Shown here one piece after another: positions 55,884 to 63,112 of a DNA stretch of 64,000 nt (the first letter of the stretch is position 1; each line of letters begins with the position of its first letter). Below the pieces are notes generated by a model that made no database searches, was not told where the DNA came from, and saw nothing but the letters and a program-made list of their open reading frames with translations. Made by a program: the position numbers and the translations under genes. This DNA comes from Thiobacillus sp. 63-78 (lineage in GTDB: Bacteria; Pseudomonadota; Gammaproteobacteria; Burkholderiales; Thiobacillaceae), in assembly GCA_001899765.1 (NCBI GenBank), contig MKWM01000019.1, forward strand, positions 138,538 to 202,537. The letters are read 5' to 3'.

Positions 55884-56219
55884 TTAGATGCAGCCGGTCG
55901 GCTTCGGCAGGCCCGCAATCTTACAAGCCTGCTTGGCAGGCCCGTAGGGGAACAACTCGTACAGGTACTTGTTGTTGCCTTTATCCGGACCGAGCTTCTT
56001 GCCGATCGCTTTGGTCAGAACGCGCACAGCCGGCGCAATCTGATATTCGGCGTAGTATTCACGCAGGAAATTGACGACTTCCCAGTGGCTTTCTGTCAGA
56101 TCGACCTTTTCTTCGACCGCCATGTACTTGGCGATGTCCTCGTTCCACTGAGACAGGTCGACCAGATAGCCTTCTTCGTCAACTTCGACCTCTTTACCGG
56201 CGATTTCTACCATGGGCAT
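55884..56219 (-). CDS. dsrC: DsrC, sulfur carrier protein
   Basis: 111 residues ending in LPKPTGCI, with the conserved penultimate cysteine and a second cysteine (QACKIAG) eleven residues before it. These two make the persulfide/trisulfide that is the substrate of DsrAB and DsrMK. ATG 56219 follows an AAGGAG. Compare the cysteine-free homologue at 61218-61550. Confidence 0.95.
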   Translation of the reverse strand: MPMVEIAGKEVEVDEEGYLVDLSQWNEDIAKYMAVEEKVDLTESHWEVVNFLREYYAEYQIAPAVRVLTKAIGKKLGPDKGNNKYLYELFPYGPAKQACKIAGLPKPTGCI

Positions 56220-56242
56220 AGCAATACTCCTTCTGTTAAAAG

Positions 56243-56542
56243 TTACAGCCAAGACTGACAGTTGCTGTGCTCTGCGACCAGATCCACAAAACCGCCGTAA
56301 TCCACGACATTGACTCCGTCCAGCACGCGTGCGGCCATGCCACGCGCTGCCAGATCAGGACCGAGCGCGTAAATCTTGAGGCCAGCCTTGGCTGCCTGGA
56401 TTTTCGCCGCTGCCGCGTTGCCGGTCGTCGCCGCGTATACCGCGTCTTCGATCAGCAATACAGCAGAACCTTGAGTGGCCATACGCAGGCAGCTTTCCAG
56501 CGAACCGCGGTCTGTGGCCGATTTATTTACAATATGCAGCAT
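56243..56542 (-). CDS. dsrH: DsrH, DsrEFH subunit
   Basis: 99 residues, DsrH/TusB family (MLHIVNKSATDRGSLESCLR, Cys18). Part of the hexameric DsrEFH sulfur-transfer complex, which hands sulfur from TusA to DsrC. Confidence 0.9.
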   Translation of the reverse strand: MLHIVNKSATDRGSLESCLRMATQGSAVLLIEDAVYAATTGNAAAAKIQAAKAGLKIYALGPDLAARGMAARVLDGVNVVDYGGFVDLVAEHSNCQSWL

Positions 56543-56552
56543 GTCAGGCCCC

Positions 56553-56948
56553 CTAGAAACTGATCACGACGTCTTGTTCGGCCATGAGATTCGCCATCTC
56601 ATCGACGGAAAGCACCGTCACATCGACGATCAGATCATCTTCGCTCAGACCGCGCGCATCCATCGAAACCTGGTCGACATACAGCTTCTCGATGTCGTAG
56701 CCTTCCAGGGCACGGTAGGTCTTGGAGAAGTCCTTGACCTCGATACCCTTGGTGTCGATCCCTTTTACCAACTGATAGACGCCATCATCGGTAAAAGCCA
56801 TGCTCACGTCCTGATCGAAAGCCGCGGTAATCAGCACCACTTCCAGACCTTCCAGCGCGTACACGGTACCGTGCGGCGCCTTGCGGTTCAGGAACATGAA
56901 TTTCTTGACGATGCCGGCGTCGTCATCCATATCATCCATATCGCTCAT
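56553..56948 (-). CDS. dsrF: DsrF, DsrEFH subunit
   Basis: 131 residues of the DsrF/TusC family (VKKFMFLNRKAPHGTVYALEGLE, VITAAFDQDVSMAFTDDGVYQLV). Start ATG 56948, preceded by AGGGG; the longer TTG start at 56963 is rejected. It starts 11 bases after the dsrE stop. Confidence 0.9.
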   Translation of the reverse strand: MSDMDDMDDDAGIVKKFMFLNRKAPHGTVYALEGLEVVLITAAFDQDVSMAFTDDGVYQLVKGIDTKGIEVKDFSKTYRALEGYDIEKLYVDQVSMDARGLSEDDLIVDVTVLSVDEMANLMAEQDVVISF

Positions 56949-56959
56949 CCCGTTACCCC

Positions 56960-57319
56960 TCAATCACCGAACGTCACGAGACGATCGTATTGGATTCCCA
57001 TTTCCACCAACTGGCCCAGGCCCGAGATACGGAAGTTATCTCCCAGCACGCCGTCCGTGATGCCACGACGCTGCGCAGCCGCTACGCACACGACCAGGTC
57101 AATGCCATGATCGGCCGCCAGTTTTGACCAGCGCGCACTGACGTTACGGTCATCCTGCGGCGGCGTGGCGAGACGCGAGGCGTTATACACGCCGTCATGG
57201 TAGAAAAACACACGTGGAACTTTGTAACCCTTTTCAATCGCAGAACGGGCGAACAGGTAGGCCGAATCACTGGCCTGATGGCTGTAAGGCCCTTCGTTTA
57301 CAAGAATGCCGAATTGCAT
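56960..57319 (-). CDS. dsrE: DsrE, DsrEFH subunit with active cysteine
   Basis: 119 residues of DsrE/TusD family with the sulfur-binding Cys78 (LVVCVAAAQRRG) at the expected place and HDGVYNASRL loop. It is a few residues shorter at the C-terminus than the Allochromatium protein. Third gene after dsrA and dsrB. Confidence 0.92.
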   Translation of the reverse strand: MQFGILVNEGPYSHQASDSAYLFARSAIEKGYKVPRVFFYHDGVYNASRLATPPQDDRNVSARWSKLAADHGIDLVVCVAAAQRRGITDGVLGDNFRISGLGQLVEMGIQYDRLVTFGD

Positions 57320-57407
57320 GGCTAGCTCAAACTCCGAAAAATCCAGTCATTATCGTCAAGGCTCCACCGCAGGTCACCGCGGTGAAGCCATCACTCCCTG
57401 AAACTTC

Positions 57408-58478
57408 CTAGAAGCGAATGTGCGTCGAAGCATTGAGGTTGACACGACTGCCACGCCAGTTATCAATGTGATACTTGGTGAAGGGCAGGCCGGTCTTCTC
57501 GAAGAATGCGGGCCAGCCAATGCGCTCGATCCAGTCGTTCATACGCTCCCACGGCTTGCCGTCAGCCTTGTAGGTGTAGAGGATCTTCTTGACCACTTCG
57601 GCCACCTCAGGCAAACGCGGCAGGTTGTTCGGCAGGCCACTCGCCACCAATTTGTGGAAAGTAGGCTTGGAACGGGCGTTCGAGTTTTTGCCGCCCACCC
57701 AGATCGCGAACTTGGAATGCTCGGGATCGTTGATCTGCATCGGCGGGCAGGGCGGGTAGCAAGCGCCACAGCAGATGCATTTCTTCTCGTCGACTTCCAG
57801 CGAGGGCTTGCCGTTCACCAGTGCGGGGCGGATCGCAGCCACCGGGCAGCGCGCAACGACCGAGGGGCGTTCGCACACGTTGGCGACCAGATCATGGTTG
57901 ATCTTCGGCGGCTTGGTGTGCTGCATGATGATGGCGATATCCGCCTGGCCGCCACAGTTGATCTCGCAGCAGGAGGTGGACAGCTTGACGCGGTTGGGCA
58001 TCTCGCAATTGATGAACTCGTGATGCAGCTCGTCCATGACCGCCTTGGCGGCGCCGGATGCGTCGCTGCCCGGAATGTCGCAATGGAGAAAACCCTGGGT
58101 GTGCGCAATCATCGACACCGAGTTGGCCGTTCCACCGATCGGGTAGCCCTTGTCGTTCAGCGCCTTGATCAGCGGCTCGACCTTTGATTCGTCGGTCACC
58201 ATGTACTCGATGTTGGAGCGGATGGTGAAGCGCACGAAACCGTCGGCATACTTGTCGGCAATGTCAGCCAGTTCGCGGACCGTATAGTGATCCAGCTGGC
58301 GCGCCGTGCCCGCCTTGACGGTCCAGACCTCATCACCGGATTCGGCGCGATGATAGAGAACACCCGGTTTCGGATGGCTGTGGAAAGCCCACTTGCCATA
58401 GTTCTTCACCATCACGGGATGCATGTAAGGCATCGGATCCGGTGCGCCGGATTCGATAGGAGGACGCAATTCTGCCAT
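57408..58478 (-). CDS. dsrB: reverse dissimilatory sulfite reductase beta subunit
   Basis: 356 residues with the siroheme/[4Fe-4S] cysteine region (STSCCEINCGGQADIAIIMQHTKPPKI) and a ferredoxin domain (CICCGACYPPCPPMQI). It forms the alpha2beta2 enzyme with DsrA that oxidises DsrC-bound sulfur to sulfite in the cytoplasm. Sixty-five bases after dsrA. Confidence 0.96.
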   Translation of the reverse strand: MAELRPPIESGAPDPMPYMHPVMVKNYGKWAFHSHPKPGVLYHRAESGDEVWTVKAGTARQLDHYTVRELADIADKYADGFVRFTIRSNIEYMVTDESKVEPLIKALNDKGYPIGGTANSVSMIAHTQGFLHCDIPGSDASGAAKAVMDELHHEFINCEMPNRVKLSTSCCEINCGGQADIAIIMQHTKPPKINHDLVANVCERPSVVARCPVAAIRPALVNGKPSLEVDEKKCICCGACYPPCPPMQINDPEHSKFAIWVGGKNSNARSKPTFHKLVASGLPNNLPRLPEVAEVVKKILYTYKADGKPWERMNDWIERIGWPAFFEKTGLPFTKYHIDNWRGSRVNLNASTHIRF

Positions 58479-58543
58479 GTTCTTTCTCCATCTGATTTAA
58501 TGCATGGACCCCGGCGCTCGCCAGGGCCCACGGTAAACGACAC

Positions 58544-59848
58544 TCAAGCAGCAGTCGATTGCTTGTACTCGTTCCACTTCTCGACTTGCTCGTCCCAGTC
58601 GTCGGAACGGAAGTAGGGGTTGGCGCGCGGCTCGCTGATCATGTTGGGATCGACCGGAAGATCCATGCCTTCGAGGAAGTTGGCGATCCCGATACGCTCG
58701 ATCATTTCGCCGGTACGCTCATGCTCAAGGGCATTTTCGGCGAAGAAGTCGATCGCGTTGCGTGCCAGCTCATTCAGCCTTTCAAAATCCTCGTCGGACT
58801 CGAGCTTCATGAACGGAACCACCACAGTGCCCATCGTGGCGCCAATCTTCAGCACGCTCTTGCCGCCAATCAGGATGGTGACGCCCTTATCCAGACCGGT
58901 CCGCAGACCACCGGGGATGACGTTCAGGCAGTGCATGCAGCGGACGCAATTCTTGTTGTCGATGCACAGGGTGTTGCCATCGCCCAGATTGGCAGCGGAA
59001 ACGTGCTCGCTGGCCTGGAACTTGTCGCTGGGCACCAGGGTAATGGCCTTGGTCGGGCACTTGCTGATCACGTCGTTGACCAGGTCGTTCATGCCATGCG
59101 CTTTGTAGTAGTCCCGCACCTGCTCTTCATTGACGCGGATATTGTCGCGCCAGGTGCCGATCGTCGCGAAGTCGGAACGCTGGATGGCGTTGACGCAGTC
59201 GTTCGGGCAGCCGGAAAACTTGAATTTGAACTTGTAGGGCAGCGCCGGGCGATGCATGTCGTCGATGTTATTGTTGATGACATAGCGCAATGCCTTGGCT
59301 TCGTCGAAGTTGGAATGCTCGCAACGAGCCGCGCCCACGCAGGACATCGAGGTACGCAGCGCGGGACCGGCACCGCCCAGGTCGAAGCCCATTTCATTGA
59401 ACGCATCGAACGCGCGTTGCACGTCCTCGGTCTTGCAGCCCTGCAGCATCAGATCGCCGGACTGGCCATGGAAGCCGAGCAGGCCCGATCCGCCATTGTC
59501 GACCCAGGCGTCGCAAATCTTGCGCAGCAGGTCGGAGGTGTAATGCATGCCGGCGGGCGGCTGGATACGCAGCGTATGGAACTCGGCCGCCTCGGGGAAC
59601 AGCGGCTGATGGTTTTCGTCCTTCAACTCGGTAAAACGCGGAATGATGCCGCCGCCGTAGCCGAAGACGCCGACCGTACCGCCCTTCCAGTAGCCCTTCC
59701 TGTGCTGATAGGAAGTTTCCAGCTGGCTCACAAGGTCAGCCATGTAGTCACTATCCTTGGCCAGACGCTTGAGATTGGTCACAAAGCTGGGCCACGGGCC
59801 ACTCTCAAGCTGATCAAGCAGGGGCGTATCAATCGTCTTCTTTGCCAT
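58544..59848 (-). CDS. dsrA: reverse dissimilatory sulfite reductase alpha subunit
   Basis: 434 residues with the siroheme-[4Fe-4S] motif (CVGAARCEHSNF... FSGCPNDCVNAI) and an inserted ferredoxin domain (CVRCMHCLNVIPG). It is the catalytic subunit of the oxidative-type sulfite reductase; the presence of dsrL and dsrEFH in the same unit shows the oxidative type. First gene of the operon. A 46-base inverted repeat lies 113 bases upstream. Confidence 0.96.
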   Translation of the reverse strand: MAKKTIDTPLLDQLESGPWPSFVTNLKRLAKDSDYMADLVSQLETSYQHRKGYWKGGTVGVFGYGGGIIPRFTELKDENHQPLFPEAAEFHTLRIQPPAGMHYTSDLLRKICDAWVDNGGSGLLGFHGQSGDLMLQGCKTEDVQRAFDAFNEMGFDLGGAGPALRTSMSCVGAARCEHSNFDEAKALRYVINNNIDDMHRPALPYKFKFKFSGCPNDCVNAIQRSDFATIGTWRDNIRVNEEQVRDYYKAHGMNDLVNDVISKCPTKAITLVPSDKFQASEHVSAANLGDGNTLCIDNKNCVRCMHCLNVIPGGLRTGLDKGVTILIGGKSVLKIGATMGTVVVPFMKLESDEDFERLNELARNAIDFFAENALEHERTGEMIERIGIANFLEGMDLPVDPNMISEPRANPYFRSDDWDEQVEKWNEYKQSTAA

Positions 59849-60287
59849 AGTCTTCTCTCCTAGAACATTTCGAAATGCCCGCTCAGCAGACGGCTCAACG
59901 GTATAGCAGCCATCTTATTGGCTGGGCACCCACACTGCCATCATCCTCATGGGGAAATTGACCTACTCCCTATGGGCGGGCCTATACCTACCCATAGGGA
60001 GTAGGTCGGCCCTCCCAATTCGGTAATCGATTCTTGCAACGAATCATGAGACATTTGCCGCCGTCCAAAGACCCGTCACATTGATGGGCGAGCGTTTTAT
60101 GAGTGAGCGTATTAAAATGCTGCTCGAAACGCAAGCCCATGTGTGGGTTGTGGTTGAAATACCCGGCGGCGGCCTCACCTAGCATAATGGCCGTTTCCGG
60201 TTCATTCGCCAGCCAGGCTGATTTGCATGGCTGCGGCCACGCAAGCCTGTCAATTTACCAACCCACGCCATAACGGATTGAAACTTC
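59849..60287. other. dsr promoter region between divergent units
   Basis: 439 bases between dsrA and the divergent small gene at 60288. It holds the inverted repeat at 59961-60006 and is otherwise free of convincing genes. Both promoters must lie here. Confidence 0.6.
59961..60006. promoter_or_regulatory. 16-base inverted repeat in the dsr promoter, NarL-like boxes
   Basis: Left arm ACCTACTCCCTATGGG (59961-59976) and its exact complement (59991-60006) around a 14-base spacer. Each arm contains a TACTCCC/TACCCAT type heptamer resembling NarL-family boxes (TACYYMT), and the right arm with its flank forms a 15-base dyad with TAC...GTA ends. It is 113 bases upstream of the dsrA start. Confidence 0.6.
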
Positions 60288-60509
60288 ATGCCTGAGATTA
60301 CGTTTCTAGAAAAGATGCGGCTGCCGTTCGGCGGGCAGGAAGTCGAATTTCAGCATCTTGCGCACGAAGCCGGCGGTGTGCCGTTTCTGCGCATCCGCAT
60401 CCGTGAGAACAAGCGCTTCACGATTTTCGACGTTGACCCGGTCAGCGCGCGGAAATGGGGCGACCTGATGCAGGCATGGGCCCGCGACCACGCCGGAGAC
60501 GCCCCATGA
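60288..60509 (+). CDS. small conserved protein of the dsr neighbourhood
   Basis: 73 residues (ITFLEKMRLPFGGQEVEFQHLAHEAGG and FTIFDVDPVSARKWGDLMQAW). I do not know its function. Overlaps the next gene by four bases (ATGA), so the pair is co-translated. It faces away from dsrA. Confidence 0.65.
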   Translation: MPEITFLEKMRLPFGGQEVEFQHLAHEAGGVPFLRIRIRENKRFTIFDVDPVSARKWGDLMQAWARDHAGDAP

Positions 60510-61162
60510 GCTGGGACTGGCCCGAGGTCAAGCCGGAGGAATATGTGCCCCGCATGATCGATCTGCAATTCGACCTGGTGGGCACCATCATTCCGGTCGA
60601 GCATGCGCAGTTGCTCGCGGACGGCCTGCAACGGGTACTGCCCTGGCTGGGCGAGGAAGCGGGTGCCGGCATCCAGCATATGAAAGGCGCGGAAGCCAAC
60701 AGCGGGGACGTCACGCTCTATATCAACCGGCGTACCAAGCTGTTCGTTCGCGTTCCCAAAGCGCGATTGGGCGACATGCAACGACTGACGGGGCAGACGC
60801 TCGATCTGGCGGGCCACATGCTGCAGATTGGTCGTTTCAAGCCCCGCGAATTCAGCCCGTTTTCCCACATCTACTCACACTTTGTCGATACGGGCAGCGC
60901 GGGTGAAGAGCAATTCGTGCAGGACGTGATGCGTGAACTGGACGGTCATTTCCAGTTACGATGCGGCTTCATCTGCGGCAAGGCGCAGACCCTGCAAACC
61001 GCATCCGGTCCGTTGCACGGCTTCAGCCTGATGCTGCATAACGTGCCTCCTCACAAGTCCCTGCAACTGCAGGACGAAGGACTGGGCCGCAACCATTTGC
61101 TGGGCTGCGGAATATTCATTCCGCACAAATCCATTGCGCCGGTCGCACCGGCGACTTCCTGA
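60506..61162 (+). CDS. Cas6/Cmx6-like RNA-processing protein, stand-alone
   Basis: 218 residues that resemble the Cas6 variant Cmx6 of the type I-MYXAN CRISPR group: MIDLQFDLVGTIIPVEHAQLL start, GIQHMKG segment, LYINRRTKLFVRVPKAR, LTGQTLDLAGHMLQIG and the C-terminal glycine-rich LQDEGLGRNHLLGCGIFIPHKSI loop. Cas6 proteins cleave CRISPR precursor RNA. No CRISPR array or other cas gene is in the window. The context is the dsr cluster, so it may have been adopted for another RNA. Confidence 0.7.
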   Translation: MSWDWPEVKPEEYVPRMIDLQFDLVGTIIPVEHAQLLADGLQRVLPWLGEEAGAGIQHMKGAEANSGDVTLYINRRTKLFVRVPKARLGDMQRLTGQTLDLAGHMLQIGRFKPREFSPFSHIYSHFVDTGSAGEEQFVQDVMRELDGHFQLRCGFICGKAQTLQTASGPLHGFSLMLHNVPPHKSLQLQDEGLGRNHLLGCGIFIPHKSIAPVAPATS

Positions 61163-61217
61163 ACCAGGCGCCGGTGCGACCGGCGATCCCTTAGTTACCC
61201 ACCCGAAAGGAGAAAAC

Positions 61218-61550
61218 ATGTCCTATGTTGTAAACGGCGAAGAACTCGAAACCGGCGACGAGAATTTTCTGCTGGAAGCCAACTTCAGCGATGACGTTCC
61301 CCCGGTCATCGCCGCGGCGGAAAAAATCACGTTGACCGACGATCACTGGACGGTCATCAACTACCTGCGCGACAAGTACAGGGAAGACGGCCAAACACCG
61401 AACTTCCGCAACATGGTGGCGGAAATCGAAGACCTGCACCCGGGCACCGAATGGAAGAAAAAGCTGTACGATCTGTTCCCCAACATGCCTGCGCGCCAGG
61501 GTCCGCGCGTCGCAGGCCTGCCCAAGCCTTACGGCAAGGGCGGCTACTGA
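61218..61550 (+). CDS. DsrC-like protein without cysteines
   Basis: 110 residues of the DsrC/TusE fold (DDHWTVINYLRDKYREDGQTPNFRNMVAEIEDLHPG... KKLYDLFPNMPARQGPRVAGLPKPYGKGGY). The C-terminal arm is kept (LPKPYG) but both cysteines are gone, and the protein has none at all. It cannot carry sulfur in the DsrC way; related cysteine-free homologues have been called RspA and proposed to regulate. ATG 61218 has AAGGAG upstream. Confidence 0.85.
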   Translation: MSYVVNGEELETGDENFLLEANFSDDVPPVIAAAEKITLTDDHWTVINYLRDKYREDGQTPNFRNMVAEIEDLHPGTEWKKKLYDLFPNMPARQGPRVAGLPKPYGKGGY

Positions 61551-61573
61551 CCGCTCCCGGAAGCGGCACGAAG

Positions 61574-61606
61574 GCGGGCAGCGCGAACCGCGCTGCCCGC
61601 TTTTTT
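61574..61606 (+). terminator. intrinsic terminator after the DsrC-like gene
   Basis: Perfect 12-base GC stem (61574-61585 with 61589-61600), 3-base loop and six Ts. Located 24 bases after the stop codon. Confidence 0.92.
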
Positions 61607-61632
61607 CCCGGTCCCTGCTCTCTGCACCAACC

Positions 61633-62481
61633 ATGTTTTCCAATACCCTCGTCACCACCGAAGACCTGGCTGCGCACCTGAACGACCCCCACTGGGTTGT
61701 TCTCGATTGCCGCTTCACCCTGACCGATACCGGGGCGGGGCGCCAGGCCTACGAGAAAGCGCACATCCCGGGCGCACATTATGTGCACCTGGACGATGAC
61801 CTCTCGGCCCCCGTCGGCGAAGCCACAGGACGGCACCCGCTACCCGATCCACGCCTGCTGACCGAAAAATTCTGTACATGGGGCATCGGGGTCAACAAGC
61901 AGGTTGTCGTATACGACGACAGTTATGGCTCCATGGCCTGCCGTTTATGGTGGATGCTGCGCTGGCTCGGCCATCCTGGCGTGGCCTTGCTGGATGGCGG
62001 CTATCCGAAATGGCTGCGTGAAAAACGCCCGGTCGACACCCGGGTGCCGGCGCCGCACAAGGCTGCCTGCGCATGCCTGCCCGAACCGCATCACATTGCC
62101 ACCGCGGACGAAGTGCTGCATGCGTCCCGAAGCGGCGAACAACTCATCCTCGATGCGCGCCCCGATCGACGCTTTTCCGGCGAATACGAACCGCTCGACC
62201 CGGTGGCCGGACATGTGCCGGGGGCCATCAACTACCCCTTCGACGAAAATCTCGACATGGACGGCACCTTTCTGCCTCCCGAAGCACTACGCGAGAATTA
62301 CCAGGCCCTGCTGAAGGGCAAACCCGCCTGGCAGGTCATTCACATGTGCGGTTCCGGCGTCACCGCCTGCCATAATGTACTGGCGATGGAAATCGCCGGC
62401 CTCCCTGGTTCACGCCTTTACCCCGGCTCATGGAGCGAGTGGATCACCGATCCCTCCCACCCCGTGGCCACAGGAGAATAA
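61633..62481 (+). CDS. rhodanese-type sulfurtransferase (two-domain)
   Basis: 282 residues, two rhodanese domains (about 5-130 and 155-275). The active-site loop is CGSGVTAC (Cys near residue 239), the form of 3-mercaptopyruvate sulfurtransferases/SseA. It moves sulfane sulfur, to cyanide or to carrier proteins. Two bases separate it from the next gene, so they are co-transcribed. Confidence 0.88.
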   Translation: MFSNTLVTTEDLAAHLNDPHWVVLDCRFTLTDTGAGRQAYEKAHIPGAHYVHLDDDLSAPVGEATGRHPLPDPRLLTEKFCTWGIGVNKQVVVYDDSYGSMACRLWWMLRWLGHPGVALLDGGYPKWLREKRPVDTRVPAPHKAACACLPEPHHIATADEVLHASRSGEQLILDARPDRRFSGEYEPLDPVAGHVPGAINYPFDENLDMDGTFLPPEALRENYQALLKGKPAWQVIHMCGSGVTACHNVLAMEIAGLPGSRLYPGSWSEWITDPSHPVATGE

Positions 62482-62483
62482 TC

Positions 62484-63104
62484 ATGGTCAAACCCGTGCG
62501 TGTACGAACCATCTGGTTCAAGAAAGACGACGCGCGCAGCGCCGAGGAGATCGCCACGGTGGTGGCGGCGACGATCTGGCGCGTCGCCGACAAGGCCGTG
62601 GACAACCTCGGCCGTGAAAATTACGACATCATCACCCCGGCGCGCGGCTTCAAGCTGATCGCCGAGTTCGTCGCCTTCCTTGCGCACTATTGCGACCGCA
62701 TGGCCTACGCCTCGCTCCCGGCGGAACGCCGCACCGCGGTCCTGCAGACCGTTGCCAATCGGCTCGGTGAAGTGATGGCGGAAAACATCATCAGTACCGT
62801 CGGCGCGGATTCCGGCCGTGATTTCAAGGCCGAGTTCATCGACTTCCTCAACCGCCGCTTTGCCGACTACGCGGAGTTCGAGTTTCCCGACGATGAAAAG
62901 GCCAGCTTTCCGGCGCTGCGTTTTCTCGGCCTGCAGATTCGCGACGAAATGGGCGACAACGACAAGACCTGGATCATGGACCAGATCATGGATATCGAAA
63001 TGCCCGAAATGATGGGCACGGTCAGGAAGAGTTTCAAGGGGCTTCTGTCCGACGCACCCGTCAAGCGTGGCTTCGGTTCGCCCGACATGCTGCCGCCGGA
63101 ATAA
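62484..63104 (+). CDS. conserved protein of unknown function
   Basis: 206 residues, soluble, mainly helical, with a charged C-terminal segment and a single cysteine (about residue 75, HYCDRMAYA). I do not recognise the family. Tight linkage with the rhodanese (two-base gap) and the TauD-like gene (eight-base gap) suggests a shared role. Start ATG 62484 has an AGGAGAA upstream. Confidence 0.65.
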   Translation: MVKPVRVRTIWFKKDDARSAEEIATVVAATIWRVADKAVDNLGRENYDIITPARGFKLIAEFVAFLAHYCDRMAYASLPAERRTAVLQTVANRLGEVMAENIISTVGADSGRDFKAEFIDFLNRRFADYAEFEFPDDEKASFPALRFLGLQIRDEMGDNDKTWIMDQIMDIEMPEMMGTVRKSFKGLLSDAPVKRGFGSPDMLPPE

Positions 63105-63112
63105 ACCTTGCC

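Noticed and set aside
60506-61162. Evidence for an active CRISPR system next to the Cas6-like gene
   Set aside because: No direct-repeat array was seen by eye anywhere in the window and no other cas gene is present.
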